A DNA stretch of 64,000 bases from Niallia taxi (GCF_032818155.1 NZ_CP102590.1:744001-808000); one strand, 5' to 3'. Shown: positions 9,126-18,335, numbered from the stretch's first letter. Translations and numbers: made by a program. The notes: generated by a model not told the origin, from the sequence alone.

Positions 9126-9875
9126 TTACCCTAATTTACGCTTAAACTCTTTACTAGCGAATACGTAAGCTAGTATCGTTATCCCCACACACCAGACAAG
9201 CGCAATCCAAATATCGTTTCCAACATAACCTTCATATAAGAGGGCTCGAATACTGTTTACGATTGACGTTACAGGCTGGTTCTCAGCGAACACACGAACA
9301 ATTGTAGGCATCGTTTCTGTCGGAACAAAGGCAGAACTTATAAAGGGCAGGAATACTAGTGGGTATGAATAGGCTGTTGCCCCTTCCATTGAAACAGCTG
9401 TTAATCCAGGAATGATCGCCAGCCATGTTAGTGCCAGGGTAAACAACCCTAATATCCCAGCAACCGCAAGCCACTCAACGATATGAGCGCTTGTGCGGAA
9501 ACCCATTAAGAGCGCGACAAGAATAACCAGCACGACAGTAAGTGCATTCGAAACTAGTGATGTTAACACATGAGCCCATAATACTGCAGAGCGCTTGATA
9601 GGCATAGTATAAAATCTTGCCATTAAACCGCTCTTAACATCATTGAACAGTCTTACAGAAGTATAAGCGACACCAGATGCAATCGCCATAAGCAAAATTC
9701 CCGGCAATAAATAATTAACGTAGTTATCCGTGCCTGTCTTGATGGCACCGCCGAATACATAAACAAACAGCAGCATCATCATAATCGGCGTAATCGCCAC
9801 TGTAATAATCGTGTCAGGGCTACGCATAATATTTCGCATTAAACGCCCAAGTAGTACTCCAGTATTGCTGTTCAT
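9126..9875 (-). CDS. ABC-2 type transporter permease
   Basis: 249 residues, about six membrane helices, with the ABC-2 permease pattern (PDTIITVAITPIMMMLLFVYVFGGAIKTG, then LPGILLMAIASGVAYTSVRLFNDVKSGLMARFYTMPI). It follows its ATPase gene with no spacer: the ATPase stop and this ATG are adjacent, and the ribosome site AAGGAGGAGAAATAG overlaps the end of the ATPase gene. This half-size permease probably dimerises with two ATPase subunits. Members of this group (DrrB-like) export drugs or small peptides; a PadR regulator nearby supports a xenobiotic-efflux role (inference). Confidence 0.88.
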   Translation of the reverse strand: MNSNTGVLLGRLMRNIMRSPDTIITVAITPIMMMLLFVYVFGGAIKTGTDNYVNYLLPGILLMAIASGVAYTSVRLFNDVKSGLMARFYTMPIKRSAVLWAHVLTSLVSNALTVVLVILVALLMGFRTSAHIVEWLAVAGILGLFTLALTWLAIIPGLTAVSMEGATAYSYPLVFLPFISSAFVPTETMPTIVRVFAENQPVTSIVNSIRALLYEGYVGNDIWIALVWCVGITILAYVFASKEFKRKLG

Positions 9876-10637
9876 CTATTTCTCCTCCTTTTTGCTAATG
9901 ATTGCGAGGAATATTTCCTCTAATGTTGGCTGCTTCTCGATATATTTCACTTCCGCTTTCGGAAACATCTCTTTAAGTTCATTAAGGGTACCTGTCGTGA
10001 TGATCTTTCCGTCATGCAAAATGGAGATGCGGTCTGCCAGTTGTTCTGCTTCCTCCAAGTACTGGGTTGTCAGCAAAATCGTTGTGCCGCCGCGGGCGAG
10101 CTCCTTGACAGTATTCCAGACCTCAAGTCGCGCTTCAGGATCAAGCCCTGTCGTCGGTTCATCGAGAAAAATTACTTCAGGTGTTCCAATCAGACTCATA
10201 GCAATATCAAGCCGGCGCCTCATTCCACCTGAATATTTGTCTGCGCAAAGGTTGGCCGCTTCTTGCAGACTGAATTTCGCAAGAAGTGTATCAGCAACTT
10301 GTGCTGGATTGGGTACTCTCCGCAGCTTGGCAATCATCAGCAGATTTTCTCTTCCTGTCAGCATACCGTCTAAAGCGGAAAACTGTCCTGTCAGACTAAT
10401 GCTTTTGCGTACAAGCTCAGAATGAACCATGACATTATGGCCACAAATTGCAACCTCACCACCATCAGGCTTCAGCAGCGTTGACAGGATATTTACCGTT
10501 GTCGTTTTACCAGCTCCATTTGAGCCAAGCAGGGCAAAAATTTCACCACGCTGCACTTCAAAGTTCACTTCTTTTAATACCTCTTTGTCTTTAAAGGCTT
10601 TTTTTAGTCCCTTAACAGAAATTACTGGACTGCTCAT
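9876..10637 (-). CDS. ABC transporter ATP-binding protein (DrrA-type)
   Basis: 253 residues. Walker A LGSNGAGKTTTVN, Q-loop in SLTGQFSALDGMLTGRENL, ABC signature KYSGGMRRRLDIAMSL, Walker B VIFLDEPTTGLDPEAR, and switch His region TTILLTTQYLEEAEQLADR are all intact. The TGQFSALDGMLTGRENL stretch is typical of daunorubicin-resistance-like ATPases. AGGAGG precedes the ATG. A copy of the PadR-associated motif lies 52 bases upstream, which suggests that the ABC pair has its own PadR-controlled promoter. Confidence 0.92.
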   Translation of the reverse strand: MSSPVISVKGLKKAFKDKEVLKEVNFEVQRGEIFALLGSNGAGKTTTVNILSTLLKPDGGEVAICGHNVMVHSELVRKSISLTGQFSALDGMLTGRENLLMIAKLRRVPNPAQVADTLLAKFSLQEAANLCADKYSGGMRRRLDIAMSLIGTPEVIFLDEPTTGLDPEARLEVWNTVKELARGGTTILLTTQYLEEAEQLADRISILHDGKIITTGTLNELKEMFPKAEVKYIEKQPTLEEIFLAIISKKEEK

Positions 10638-10688
10638 TTTTTTGCCTCCTAAAGGATAATTTTAGAACCAGCTATATAGTCTGACTAA

Positions 10689-10709
10689 TATTCAGTATTA
10701 CTTAGTACC
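10689..10709. promoter_or_regulatory. Candidate PadR operator upstream of the ABC genes
   Basis: TATTCAGTATTACTTAGTACC, differing at only two bases from the copy at 11527-11547 in front of the PadR gene. Both fall in promoter-proximal positions of genes plausibly controlled by the same repressor. Confidence 0.5.
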
Positions 10710-10782
10710 AAATTAAAAATATAACTGAATAACGAAGGAAAATAACAATCAGCTATTCAGTCTGGATTCAAACTATTCCATT

Positions 10783-11124
10783 TCACTTTTTTCCTAATTC
10801 ATCCATGATACTCTTATTCAAATCTTCACGGTACTTAGCAACATATGTTTTTGCGTTTGCGACAAGCTCATCAGCAAATGTGGCAACATCTTCACCAGTT
10901 ATCTCCAGCACTTGTCTGCCTTCTGCTGCACCACCTTCAAATAACTCTATTAATTCATACTGAATATGCAGCATATCCATTCCGTTGCCTGCAGAGAATT
11001 GCCACATATAGTTTTGGATTTTCTTAAAGACAAACTGGTAGTCCTCTGGCAATGCTTCAACCCGTGCCATCATCATCTTATATTCTTTTTTATCACCAAG
11101 CATTTTTTTAAACATTTCCAACAT
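10783..11124 (-). CDS. DUF1048 family protein
   Basis: 113 residues, predicted helical and soluble (EALPEDYQFVFKKIQNYMWQFSAGNGMDMLHIQYELIELFEGGAAEGRQVLEITGEDVATFADELVANAKTY). Family DUF1048 proteins are repeatedly encoded beside PadR regulators in Firmicutes, and this one begins 50 bases after the PadR stop with GGAGGAAAATAAT before its ATG. The molecular role is unknown. Co-expression with the repressor suggests it may act with PadR or in membrane-stress sensing, but no residue-level evidence is available. Confidence 0.82.
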   Translation of the reverse strand: MLEMFKKMLGDKKEYKMMMARVEALPEDYQFVFKKIQNYMWQFSAGNGMDMLHIQYELIELFEGGAAEGRQVLEITGEDVATFADELVANAKTYVAKYREDLNKSIMDELGKK

Positions 11125-11174
11125 ATTATTTTCCTCCTTGTTTTAAAAACTAAGCAGCAGTATTTCTCATGAAG

Positions 11175-11495
11175 CTATGTTGACTTTAAGACACCAATTT
11201 TCGAAGATACGAAATCCCACTTTTTCCAAAACAATTCAAGCTCCTGCCGACCAGCCTCATTAAGTGAATAAAACTTTCGCGGCGGTCCCATATCAGATGG
11301 TTTCTTTTCTATGTTGACCAGTTTTTTCCTCTCAAGTCGCACAAGAATGGTGTAGACTGTTCCTTCCACAACCTCGGTAAACCCAAGCTCATTTAAGCGA
11401 CGGGTAATCTCGTAGCCATAGGTTTCTTTACGACTGATGATTTCCAGTACACAGCCCTCTAAGGAACCCTTTAGCATTTCAGTTAAATTTTCGAT
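11175..11495 (-). CDS. PadR-family repressor, probable AUC start
   Basis: About 106 residues of PadR winged helix: LKGSLEGCVLEIISRKETYGYEITRRLNELGF, then EGTVYTILVRLERKKLVNIEKKPSDMGPPRKFYSLNEAGR. Start choice is unusual. The only good ribosome site (GAGGAGG, 11504-11510) is eight bases from an ATC codon at 11495, giving IENLTEMLKG. The first in-frame ATG (11477) is 26 bases from it, and an upstream TTG at 11573 would place the promoter motif inside the gene. PadR proteins usually bind their own promoter and are released by a drug or phenolic ligand. It heads a unit with DUF1048 and is followed by the ABC exporter. Confidence 0.82.
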   Translation of the reverse strand: MENLTEMLKGSLEGCVLEIISRKETYGYEITRRLNELGFTEVVEGTVYTILVRLERKKLVNIEKKPSDMGPPRKFYSLNEAGRQELELFWKKWDFVSSKIGVLKST

Positions 11496-11526
11496 GTTCA
11501 GCGCCTCCTCTATTTTGTGTGACTTA

Positions 11527-11547
11527 TATTCAGTGTTACTTAGTACT
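11527..11547. promoter_or_regulatory. Candidate PadR operator, autoregulatory copy
   Basis: TATTCAGTGTTACTTAGTACT. The part AGTGTTACTTAGTACT is an imperfect dyad (AGT..TA..TA..ACT). It lies about 30 bases before the proposed start of the PadR gene. Confidence 0.5.
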
Positions 11548-11582
11548 AAAATAAAAATGATACCGAACAGCATTTTGTTAGC

Positions 11583-11602
11583 TATTCAGTATTACTGATT
11601 AC
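11583..11602. promoter_or_regulatory. Third copy of the PadR-associated motif
   Basis: TATTCAGTATTACTGATTAC shares its first 14 bases with the site at 10689. It lies 36 bases farther upstream of the PadR gene than the 11527 site, so two copies may allow cooperative binding. Confidence 0.4.
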
Positions 11603-11717
11603 AGCTACATTGTAGCACCGAGTAGAAGAGGAGTCAATGGGAGCTTTTAAATAATAAAAAAATAGTCAGCTATCCATTTTACACACCTATAAAAAACCCC
11701 TAATCACATAATGCAAA

Positions 11718-11746
11718 CAACCACTACCTTAAAAGGCAGTGGTTTT
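11718..11746 (-). terminator. Terminator of the polysaccharide deacetylase gene
   Basis: AACCACTACCTT and AGGCAGTGGTT arms around AAA, at 11719-11745, about 40 bases past the stop of the deacetylase gene. Confidence 0.65.
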
Positions 11747-11785
11747 ACATAAGTATTTAACATGCAAACTGCAAGAATCATATTA

Positions 11786-12919
11786 TTATTGAGCTTTGCT
11801 GCTATTATGTGGATAACAACGATCATGACACTCAAAACTATATGAATCAAGCTCGTTATCAATTATTTCTGTTTGATAGTTGTTTTTTTGTAAATAATTT
11901 AATAACTCCGGGAGTTGTGAGACAGTCCCACTTCGGTCATGCATTAAAATAATCGGAGCATGTTTAGACGGATCTAACGTTTTTAATTGATCAATGACGT
12001 CTTGGACATAATTTTTATTAGAAGCACTCCAATCATCACTGTCCACATTCCAGTCCCATAAGATAAATTTATTATCACTTAAAACCTTTCTAAATGAATC
12101 TGTTAAATAAGGAATGCTGCCATATGGTGTGCGGATTAGATTTGTTTTAACACCTGTTATGCTCAGTAATGTTTCTTGAGCAGTTTGCATTTCCTGTAAA
12201 GCAGATTCTGGTGATTGATAAAATTTACTGACATCATGTGTAACACCATGTAAACCAACTCCATGCCCATCTTTCACAGTCCGTTTTACCGCGTCAGGAA
12301 ATGCCTTCATTCCCGGTTCTAACATAAAGAATGTTGCTTTAACCTTGTACTTGTCGAGAATATCCAATATTTCTAAAGAAGAAGCGGTAGGTCCATCATC
12401 GAAAGTAAGATAAACGGTTTTTTCATTCTTGTTATTTTCGGTTGCATTGTTACTCTTATTATCCCCTGTTGGTTTTTCAACCGCTTTGTCTTCTGTTACT
12501 TTTTCTTCCTTCTTTGAATCATTTGTAGTCTTATCTTCCTGGTTATCTTCTGTTACCTTTTCGTCCTTTTTACTTTCTGTCATCTTTTCATTCTGCTTAT
12601 CTTCTGTTGTCTTTTCCTCCTGCTTATCGTCTGTTACTTTTTCGTTTTGTTTTTCTTCGGTTGTTTTTTCATTCTGATTTTCTTCTGTGGGCTTTACATC
12701 CTCATTATCTTCCTTCGTATTTTCAGCATTTTTATTTTCAGTCGTATTTTCAACGTTATTGTTTCCCTCTATTTGAACTTCATCTTGTTTACTTGTCATT
12801 TTGTCTTCTTCCATTTGTTTTGGCGCAGTGTCACTTGATAATATTCTATTCTTTTCGGCCATGACTAAAACTAATAATATGGCTAAAATACTAAATACGA
12901 TAACTTTAATTTTTTTCAT
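11786..12919 (-). CDS. Membrane-anchored polysaccharide deacetylase with charged repeat linker
   Basis: 377 residues. A hydrophobic N-terminal segment (VIVFSILAILLVLVMA) anchors or exports it. Residues about 45-165 are a low-complexity spacer of Lys/Glu/Thr/Asn-rich units of the kind EKTTEDKQNEK. The NodB (CE4) domain follows: motif 1 TFDDGP, metal-binding HGVTHD, motif 3 RTPYGS, motif 4 DWNVDSDDW and motif 5 ILMHD. CE4 enzymes remove acetyl groups from peptidoglycan GlcNAc/MurNAc or other wall sugars. The spacer would let the catalytic part reach through the wall. The tail has two cysteines in FECHDRCYPHN. AAGGGCAG precedes the ATG. Confidence 0.9.
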   Translation of the reverse strand: MKKIKVIVFSILAILLVLVMAEKNRILSSDTAPKQMEEDKMTSKQDEVQIEGNNNVENTTENKNAENTKEDNEDVKPTEENQNEKTTEEKQNEKVTDDKQEEKTTEDKQNEKMTESKKDEKVTEDNQEDKTTNDSKKEEKVTEDKAVEKPTGDNKSNNATENNKNEKTVYLTFDDGPTASSLEILDILDKYKVKATFFMLEPGMKAFPDAVKRTVKDGHGVGLHGVTHDVSKFYQSPESALQEMQTAQETLLSITGVKTNLIRTPYGSIPYLTDSFRKVLSDNKFILWDWNVDSDDWSASNKNYVQDVIDQLKTLDPSKHAPIILMHDRSGTVSQLPELLNYLQKNNYQTEIIDNELDSYSFECHDRCYPHNSSKAQ

Positions 12920-13723
12920 TTTACTGCCCTTCTCTTTCTATCTTTTAACTTATGACAATATGTATTTTATCTCTTTTCTCTTTTCCCTTTTCCATTAACA
13001 AAAAACACCAAAATAAAAAAGGCAAACAACTACTCAAAATAAGAAATTGTTTGACCTTCTTTTAAAATTAACTTTAATTTATAAAGATAAAAGTAAAAAC
13101 AAACACTTCATTCTGTTTCATGCAGCATACATTTTTAAAAATTTAATGGTACTTGCCTTGATTCTTTCAATGTATCAAAAATAACTTAACTTCATTATAT
13201 TTATGTAATATTTTAGCATATTTTTGAAATAATTTCTTTATCACCAATGGACTATTCTTAAAAATAAACTAATTTGTTTAACTAAAGGAATGATTGTTGT
13301 AAGTATGAACAATTGATTACCTATAAATAGTATTTCTGCAATTGAAATTTTACCCGGTTTAAAAGTGTGCAATTAAAAATCTACCCTTTTAAATAAAACT
13401 AATGAAATACTCTCTTACACTATGTTTAATACTAAATACATAAGAGAGAAAAATAAATGGAATACTTCCTATATCTATACTATAAAAAACGAGTTTTCTT
13501 CAAGAAAAGTTTCATTTTTTTTAAGAAAATTTCATTATTTTATCAATTTTTAGATATGATTGCGTTTAAATAATGTCTCAACAGAAAATATTAGTGATTT
13601 AAAGCTTCCAATTTGCAACGGGATATTATTTCTCATATTACAATGACTTTTTTAAAACACTTTTTATGAATAATAAAGAAAAAAAAACCAATCATAATAA
13701 TAAAAATATGTGAGGATTTAACT
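12920..13723. other. A+T-rich intergenic stretch without a recognised gene
   Basis: About 800 bases, very A+T-rich, lying between divergently transcribed genes. I see a weak hairpin near 13019-13064 (AAGGCAAACAA with TTGTTTGACCTT) and no open frame with a ribosome site on either strand. Confidence 0.6.
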
Positions 13724-14200
13724 ATGTCATTTAAGATTCAAGCAATATTTAATATTTGTATGGTTACAATCTCCTGGTTATCTCTGTATTTTATTGGTAT
13801 TAAAAATATAAAAAGATTTCTTCCAGCTACCATAATAATCGGTATTATTGAAATTTTGCATGCGAAGGTTGGAAAAGATCGTAAGTGGTGGGTGTTTTAT
13901 AATAAGCCAAACACTTATGTTGTTGATGAATTGCCCTTTAATACCGGTCCATTTATCTTTATTACCATGTGGACATTAAAGATTGCCTATGGGAATTTCA
14001 AGAAGTTTATGCTAATCAATGCCCTCATACATGCGTTTTTTGCATTTCCTTATACTTTTGCTGCAAAAAAACTGAAATACTACACATTAGTTCGCTTTAA
14101 CAATATCCAGTTTTTTATCTATTTCTTAATGAAAGCACCGTTATTGTATTTGTTACAATACCTTGTTGAAAGAAGCAATACTAGTGTACAGAAGCAGTAA
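13724..14200 (+). CDS. Small integral membrane protein of unknown function
   Basis: 158 residues with four to five hydrophobic segments (ICMVTISWLSLYFIGI, FLPATIIIGIIEILHA, FIFITMWTLKIAYG, FMLINALIHAFFAFPYTFAA, FFIYFLMKAPLLYLLQYLV). GTGAGGATTTAACT precedes the ATG. The conserved-looking KDRKWWVFYNKP loop resembles uncharacterised Bacillus membrane proteins, but no function is known to me. It is monocistronic, ending at a strong bidirectional terminator shared with ahpF. Confidence 0.75.
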   Translation: MSFKIQAIFNICMVTISWLSLYFIGIKNIKRFLPATIIIGIIEILHAKVGKDRKWWVFYNKPNTYVVDELPFNTGPFIFITMWTLKIAYGNFKKFMLINALIHAFFAFPYTFAAKKLKYYTLVRFNNIQFFIYFLMKAPLLYLLQYLVERSNTSVQKQ

Positions 14201-14216
14201 AATGGGGAAAATAGCA

Positions 14217-14257
14217 AAAAAAACTGTCGACAAACATAATTTGTCGACAGTTTTTTA
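14217..14257. terminator. Bidirectional terminator between 14200 and ahpF
   Basis: ACTGTCGACAAA (14223-14234), loop CATAA, TTTGTCGACAGT (14240-14251), flanked by A and T runs on either side. It serves both convergent genes. Confidence 0.9.
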
Positions 14258-14261
14258 TTGT

Positions 14262-15800
14262 TTAATTGCGGATTAGATAATCAAATGCTCCTAATGCAGC
14301 AGTAGCACCTGATCCCATGGAAATAATAATCTGCTTATATGCACTATTTGTACAATCTCCAGCAGCAAATACTCCAGGGATGTTTGTAGATCCGTGTCTA
14401 TCAACAACGATTTCACCGAATCGAGTACGTTCAATCGTGTCACCTAACCAGTCAGTATTTGGCACAAGACCAATCTGAACGAACACACCTTGAAGCTCAA
14501 CATGGTGAACCTCTTCTGTATCACGATCGATATAAGAAATGCCGTTAACTTTATCAGTACCGGTAATTTCTTTTGTTTGTACGTTCTTTAATACTGTTAC
14601 GTTTGGTAGGCTGTATAGACGATCCTGCAATACTTGATCTGCTTTTAATTCTGGCATGAATTCAAGCACTGTAACATGCTTAACAATTCCTGCTAAATCA
14701 ATTGCAGCCTCAATACCAGAGTTACCGCCGCCGATAACAGCTACGTCTTTTCCTTCAAACAATGGTCCGTCACAGTGAGGGCAGTACGCAACACCTTTGT
14801 TTTTGAACTCAGCTTCTCCAGGCACGTTAACATTTCTCCAACGAGCTCCTGTAGATAGAATGACAGATTTACTTTGAAGAACAGCTCCATTTTCTAGCTC
14901 TAATTCAATTAAATCTTTCTTTTCTAAACGTTTAGCACGCTGTAAGTTCATGACATCGATGCCATATTCCTTCACATGCTCCTCAAGGCTTGCTACAAGC
15001 TTGGGACCTTCTGTATGCTTCACACTAATGAAGTTTTCAATACCCAAAGTATCCATAACTTGTCCGCCAAAACGCTCCGCTACAATTCCAGTGCGTATAC
15101 CTTTACGTGCTGCATAAATAGCTGCACTTGCACCAGCTGGACCGCCGCCGACAACTAATACATCATAAGGGTCTTTATTAGAAAGCTCTGAAGCATCTGG
15201 ACCGCTGCCGATTTTATTAAGAATTTCTTCTAACGTCATACGGCCGCTGCCGAATGGTTCGCCATTAACGAAAACAGTTGGCACTGCCATAATATCCTTG
15301 CTTTCAACTTCCTCTTTAAAAGCTCCACCGTCAATCATCGTATGTGATATTTGAGGATTAAAAATACTCATCACATTCAATGCTTGGACAACATCTGGAC
15401 AGTTGTGGCAAGTTAAACTGATATATGATTCGAAATGGTATTCACCTTTAATATTCTTAATTTGATCAAGCAAGCTTTGGTCTACTTTAGGAGCTCTCCC
15501 GCTCACCTGCAGCAGTGCCAAAACTAATGAAGTAAATTCATGGCCTAATGGAATCCCAGCAAAAATGACACCAGTATCTTCTCCAATACGGTTAACACTA
15601 AAGCTTGGTGTTCTTTCTAAAGTAGTATTTTCCACTTTAATTCTTGACGACATTGTAGCCAATTCATCTACTAAGGAAAGCATATCACTAGATACTTTAT
15701 CAGTACCTGCACTAACCTTTAGTAAAACGTCGCCTTCCATCAGCTGAAGATATTGTTCTAATTGTGCTTTAATCTCCCCATCTAATAACATTGATGACAC
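14262..15800 (-). CDS. ahpF: Alkyl hydroperoxide reductase subunit F
   Basis: 512 residues, normal for AhpF. The N-terminal tandem thioredoxin-like domain has its CxxC in [11 protein letters not shown]. The FAD domain begins [21 protein letters not shown], the NADH domain has [19 protein letters not shown], and the thioredoxin-reductase-type redox pair is [17 protein letters not shown] closes the flavin domain. It passes electrons from NADH to AhpC to detoxify hydrogen peroxide and organic peroxides in the cytoplasm. It lies 3 bases downstream of the ahpC stop, in the same transcript. Confidence 0.97.
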   Translation of the reverse strand: MSSMLLDGEIKAQLEQYLQLMEGDVLLKVSAGTDKVSSDMLSLVDELATMSSRIKVENTTLERTPSFSVNRIGEDTGVIFAGIPLGHEFTSLVLALLQVSGRAPKVDQSLLDQIKNIKGEYHFESYISLTCHNCPDVVQALNVMSIFNPQISHTMIDGGAFKEEVESKDIMAVPTVFVNGEPFGSGRMTLEEILNKIGSGPDASELSNKDPYDVLVVGGGPAGASAAIYAARKGIRTGIVAERFGGQVMDTLGIENFISVKHTEGPKLVASLEEHVKEYGIDVMNLQRAKRLEKKDLIELELENGAVLQSKSVILSTGARWRNVNVPGEAEFKNKGVAYCPHCDGPLFEGKDVAVIGGGNSGIEAAIDLAGIVKHVTVLEFMPELKADQVLQDRLYSLPNVTVLKNVQTKEITGTDKVNGISYIDRDTEEVHHVELQGVFVQIGLVPNTDWLGDTIERTRFGEIVVDRHGSTNIPGVFAAGDCTNSAYKQIIISMGSGATAALGAFDYLIRN

Positions 15801-15803
15801 TCC

Positions 15804-16367
15804 TTAGATTTTTCCAACAAGATCAAGGCTTGGCTTAAGTGTTTCAGAACCTTCTTGCCATTTAGCTGGGCAAACTTCACCTGGATTGTTGCGAACATAT
15901 TGTGCAGCTTTAATTTTGTTTACAAGTGTGCTTGCATCACGGCCAATTCCGTCTGCATTGATTTCAACTGTTTGGATAACGCCGTCTGGATCAATGATGA
16001 AAGTACCGCGATCAGCAAGGCCTTCTTCTTCATTCAACACATCAAAGATGCGAGAGATTTTTTGAGATGGGTCACCGATCATTATGTATTCGATTTTTCC
16101 GATAGCATCAGAATGATCGTGCCATGCTTTATGAGTGAAATGAGTGTCAGTAGAAACAGAATAAACTTCTACTCCAAGATCTTTCAAAGCACCATATTGG
16201 TTTTGAAGGTCTTCTAATTCAGTTGGGCATACGAATGTGAAATCTGCTGGGTAGAAGCAAACTACACTCCATTGACCTTTTAAGTTTTGTTCAGAAACAT
16301 CGATGAATTCACCGTTGTGGAATGCTTTTGCTGAGAATGCTGCGACTTCTTTACCGATTAATGACAT
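15804..16367 (-). CDS. ahpC: Alkyl hydroperoxide reductase subunit C (2-Cys peroxiredoxin)
   Basis: 187 residues, the usual AhpC length. The peroxidatic cysteine is in [18 protein letters not shown] (about Cys47), and the resolving cysteine in [10 protein letters not shown] near the C-terminus. It reduces peroxides and is itself reduced by the AhpF encoded immediately downstream. AAGGAGG precedes the ATG. The promoter at 16463-16491 is overlapped by a PerR-like dyad, consistent with peroxide induction. Confidence 0.98.
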   Translation of the reverse strand: MSLIGKEVAAFSAKAFHNGEFIDVSEQNLKGQWSVVCFYPADFTFVCPTELEDLQNQYGALKDLGVEVYSVSTDTHFTHKAWHDHSDAIGKIEYIMIGDPSQKISRIFDVLNEEEGLADRGTFIIDPDGVIQTVEINADGIGRDASTLVNKIKAAQYVRNNPGEVCPAKWQEGSETLKPSLDLVGKI

Positions 16368-16451
16368 AAAAAAATTTCCTCCTTAAAATAGGTTATTGTA
16401 AAGTTGATATATATATTAATTTAAAATTAATTTCCACTCAACAACACCAAG

Positions 16452-16491
16452 TTATAATTAGTATTATAAAATAATTACTATTTATAATCAA
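16452..16491 (-). promoter_or_regulatory. ahpCF promoter with PerR-like dyad
   Basis: Minus strand: -35 TTGATT (16491-16486), 17-base spacer, -10 TATAAT (16468-16463). TTATAATTAGTATTATAA at 16452-16469 has perfect TTATAAT/ATTATAA half-sites and covers the -10. The half-sites are those of the PerR box, but their spacing is 4 bases rather than the usual 1. Confidence 0.6.
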
Positions 16492-17048
16492 ATAAAATAT
16501 CCTTTAATAATTAATTTAATTATAAATTACTCCTAATATTACGGAGACGAGTAGCCTTCAGCATAGGAAATCCCTATATTTTTAAATGATATTCCGCTTA
16601 CCTTCTTCGGCTAAAACATCTAATTGCAACAATTCAATGCCAATAGTTTTTTCCGTGATTTTTTCAATTACATTGGCTTAAATAATAATGTGTTTCACAT
16701 GTAAGCTGGGATATCATTTTTTAGAGAACTTTTTTATTTTTTCCTTTGCAATTATAATCATTCATTCTTGATAATAGATAAAGTCATATAATAAACATAG
16801 CATGCAGAAATTACGATTCTTTGAATTGTAAACACAGCCTAGTTAAGAACTACATTGGAACTTGCATGTTTTCATTTCACCATCTTCTTGGTTTTTATAT
16901 AGATTATCATGTATTTTATTTTAGCGTACGAATTACCTAATACTTATTATTTCCCAAAAAGCGCCATACCCTTCCTGTTTATTGGAAAGATTCCTATTCA
17001 CCTAATTAATAGAAAAAGGAGAGTCTTTTATATAGATTCTCCAAGACT
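16492..17048. other. Intergenic stretch upstream of ahpC
   Basis: About 550 A+T-rich bases. A short minus-strand frame near 16587-16680 reads like protein (IEKITEKTIGIELLQLDVLAEE) but has no start or ribosome site and is closed at both ends, so it is at most a fossil. Nothing else seen. Confidence 0.5.
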
Positions 17049-17669
17049 CTAATTGTATTCATCATAGTGCCGCTGCGATATTATCCCCAATTCTAATGCA
17101 CGTTCTGAACGGACAAGGAACGCAGGACTTATAGCAAAGAACATGTAAGCGAAAAAATGCAAAAAAGTAAATAAGGAAAGGCCACTTGCACTTGTCGCTA
17201 GTGAAACTTGTAAAATGATAAATCCTGCTGTACCTACTGCAAATATACTCACGAAGTAATATAGTAAAAAGCGACTAGGTTCTTTTCTTTTACTGTCCTT
17301 TATGCCGTTGAGTCTAAGAGCTAAAAATTCTCGTTTGATAAAACCAACAACAAACGTAGCTAGATGGATGAAAATTGTAAACCAAACCGTCCAGTGGCCC
17401 CATATAATACTGAATAAAGGAATAGAAAAATAGACGGACATCATTGTCAACATGATAAAAACATTGACACTATTCAAAAGAATACCACTGTGTCCTAACT
17501 TTAACCAAAGGATAAATACTAAAAAAGATATGATTGGGACCGTTAGCATAGTGCCAATGAAAATCTTTAAGTTTTCTGTAACAGCGCCTGTTAATAGTGA
17601 AAAAAAGAAGCAAAAAAGGATAATGCTTACGACATTCGTGTGTAATATTGGCTCTCTACCTTTCTTCAT
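17049..17669 (-). CDS. Integral membrane protein of unknown function
   Basis: 206 residues with about six membrane spans (VVSIILFCFFFSLLTGAV, LTVPIISFLVFILWL, FIMLTMMSVYFSIPLFSII, WFTIFIHLATFVVGF, LYYFVSIFAVGTAGFIIL, FTFLHFFAYMFFAISPAFL). GGAGGATTCTG precedes the ATG. I do not recognise a family. The nearest minus-strand neighbour upstream is a decayed frame, so it is likely transcribed alone. Confidence 0.75.
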   Translation of the reverse strand: MKKGREPILHTNVVSIILFCFFFSLLTGAVTENLKIFIGTMLTVPIISFLVFILWLKLGHSGILLNSVNVFIMLTMMSVYFSIPLFSIIWGHWTVWFTIFIHLATFVVGFIKREFLALRLNGIKDSKRKEPSRFLLYYFVSIFAVGTAGFIILQVSLATSASGLSLFTFLHFFAYMFFAISPAFLVRSERALELGIISQRHYDEYN

Positions 17670-17807
17670 CAGAATCCTCCTTATAACCGTTAGTTGTTAG
17701 ATAAAGGAATGTTGTAATTATTTGGTTTATCTACGGTAAAGGAGGGGATTGGGTTTCAAATTGACGAATGAACAGTTCAAATAGTCTAGAAATAGAGAAA
17801 TCCTTTA

Positions 17808-18335
17808 TTAATATTCTTGTTGCCCTTTCGGTTTTTTTTTTCTTAAACTGTTAGCAGATTCCTTCATTTGTTCTATAGTAGCGGTATAGTCCATTTCGGC
17901 ATATCGAAATACCTCATCCTTTTCCACTAATAGAATTCTGTCCTCAATAATCTTTTTGACGGTCCAAAGATATTCTTTCTCCATGTCTTCTTGTACCATT
18001 TCAAAATATGTTCATTCTCCGAGCATGACATGGTAAATGCCCACACATAATCAAAATCCTTTTTGTCCTCTACTTTGTCTCTTAGTACTATTTTTTCATC
18101 AGTCTGAATACTGTTGACAGCAGAACCATAGTTTTCCTCTTTGATGCAGTAATGTTAGCTCACACCTGTCAGCGTCACTTTGTCAACATCTGTAACCTTC
18201 ATTTTAATGAAGTTAGTTAATTCCCCATTTGTATAAAAATGATTACTATGTCTTTATATATTTTGCAAATATCCGCATATATGAGTTATTTCGGTAATTT
18301 CAATATAACCCTTATTTAGGATACTCGTCATATTT
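17808..18335 (-). pseudogene. Decayed gene of unknown family
   Basis: Reading from 18335 the frame starts MTSILNKGYIEITEIT, then meets a TAA and later another TAA. After these it continues in the same frame as a protein-like sequence (EENYGSAVNSIQTDEKIVLRDK, DKKDFDYVWAF), and then shifts by one base near 18002 into a 63-codon frame (EKEYLWTVKKIIEDRILLVEKDE). Two stops plus a frameshift in otherwise coding-like sequence argue for a pseudogene. The family is not recognised. Confidence 0.6.

Noticed and set aside
12429..12864. Phe/Ser-rich plus-strand frames across the deacetylase linker
   Set aside because: They are the complement of the Lys/Glu-rich repeat linker, which generates long open antisense frames.
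16587..16680. Short protein-like minus frame upstream of ahpC
   Set aside because: Only about 30 codons, closed at both ends, no start codon.
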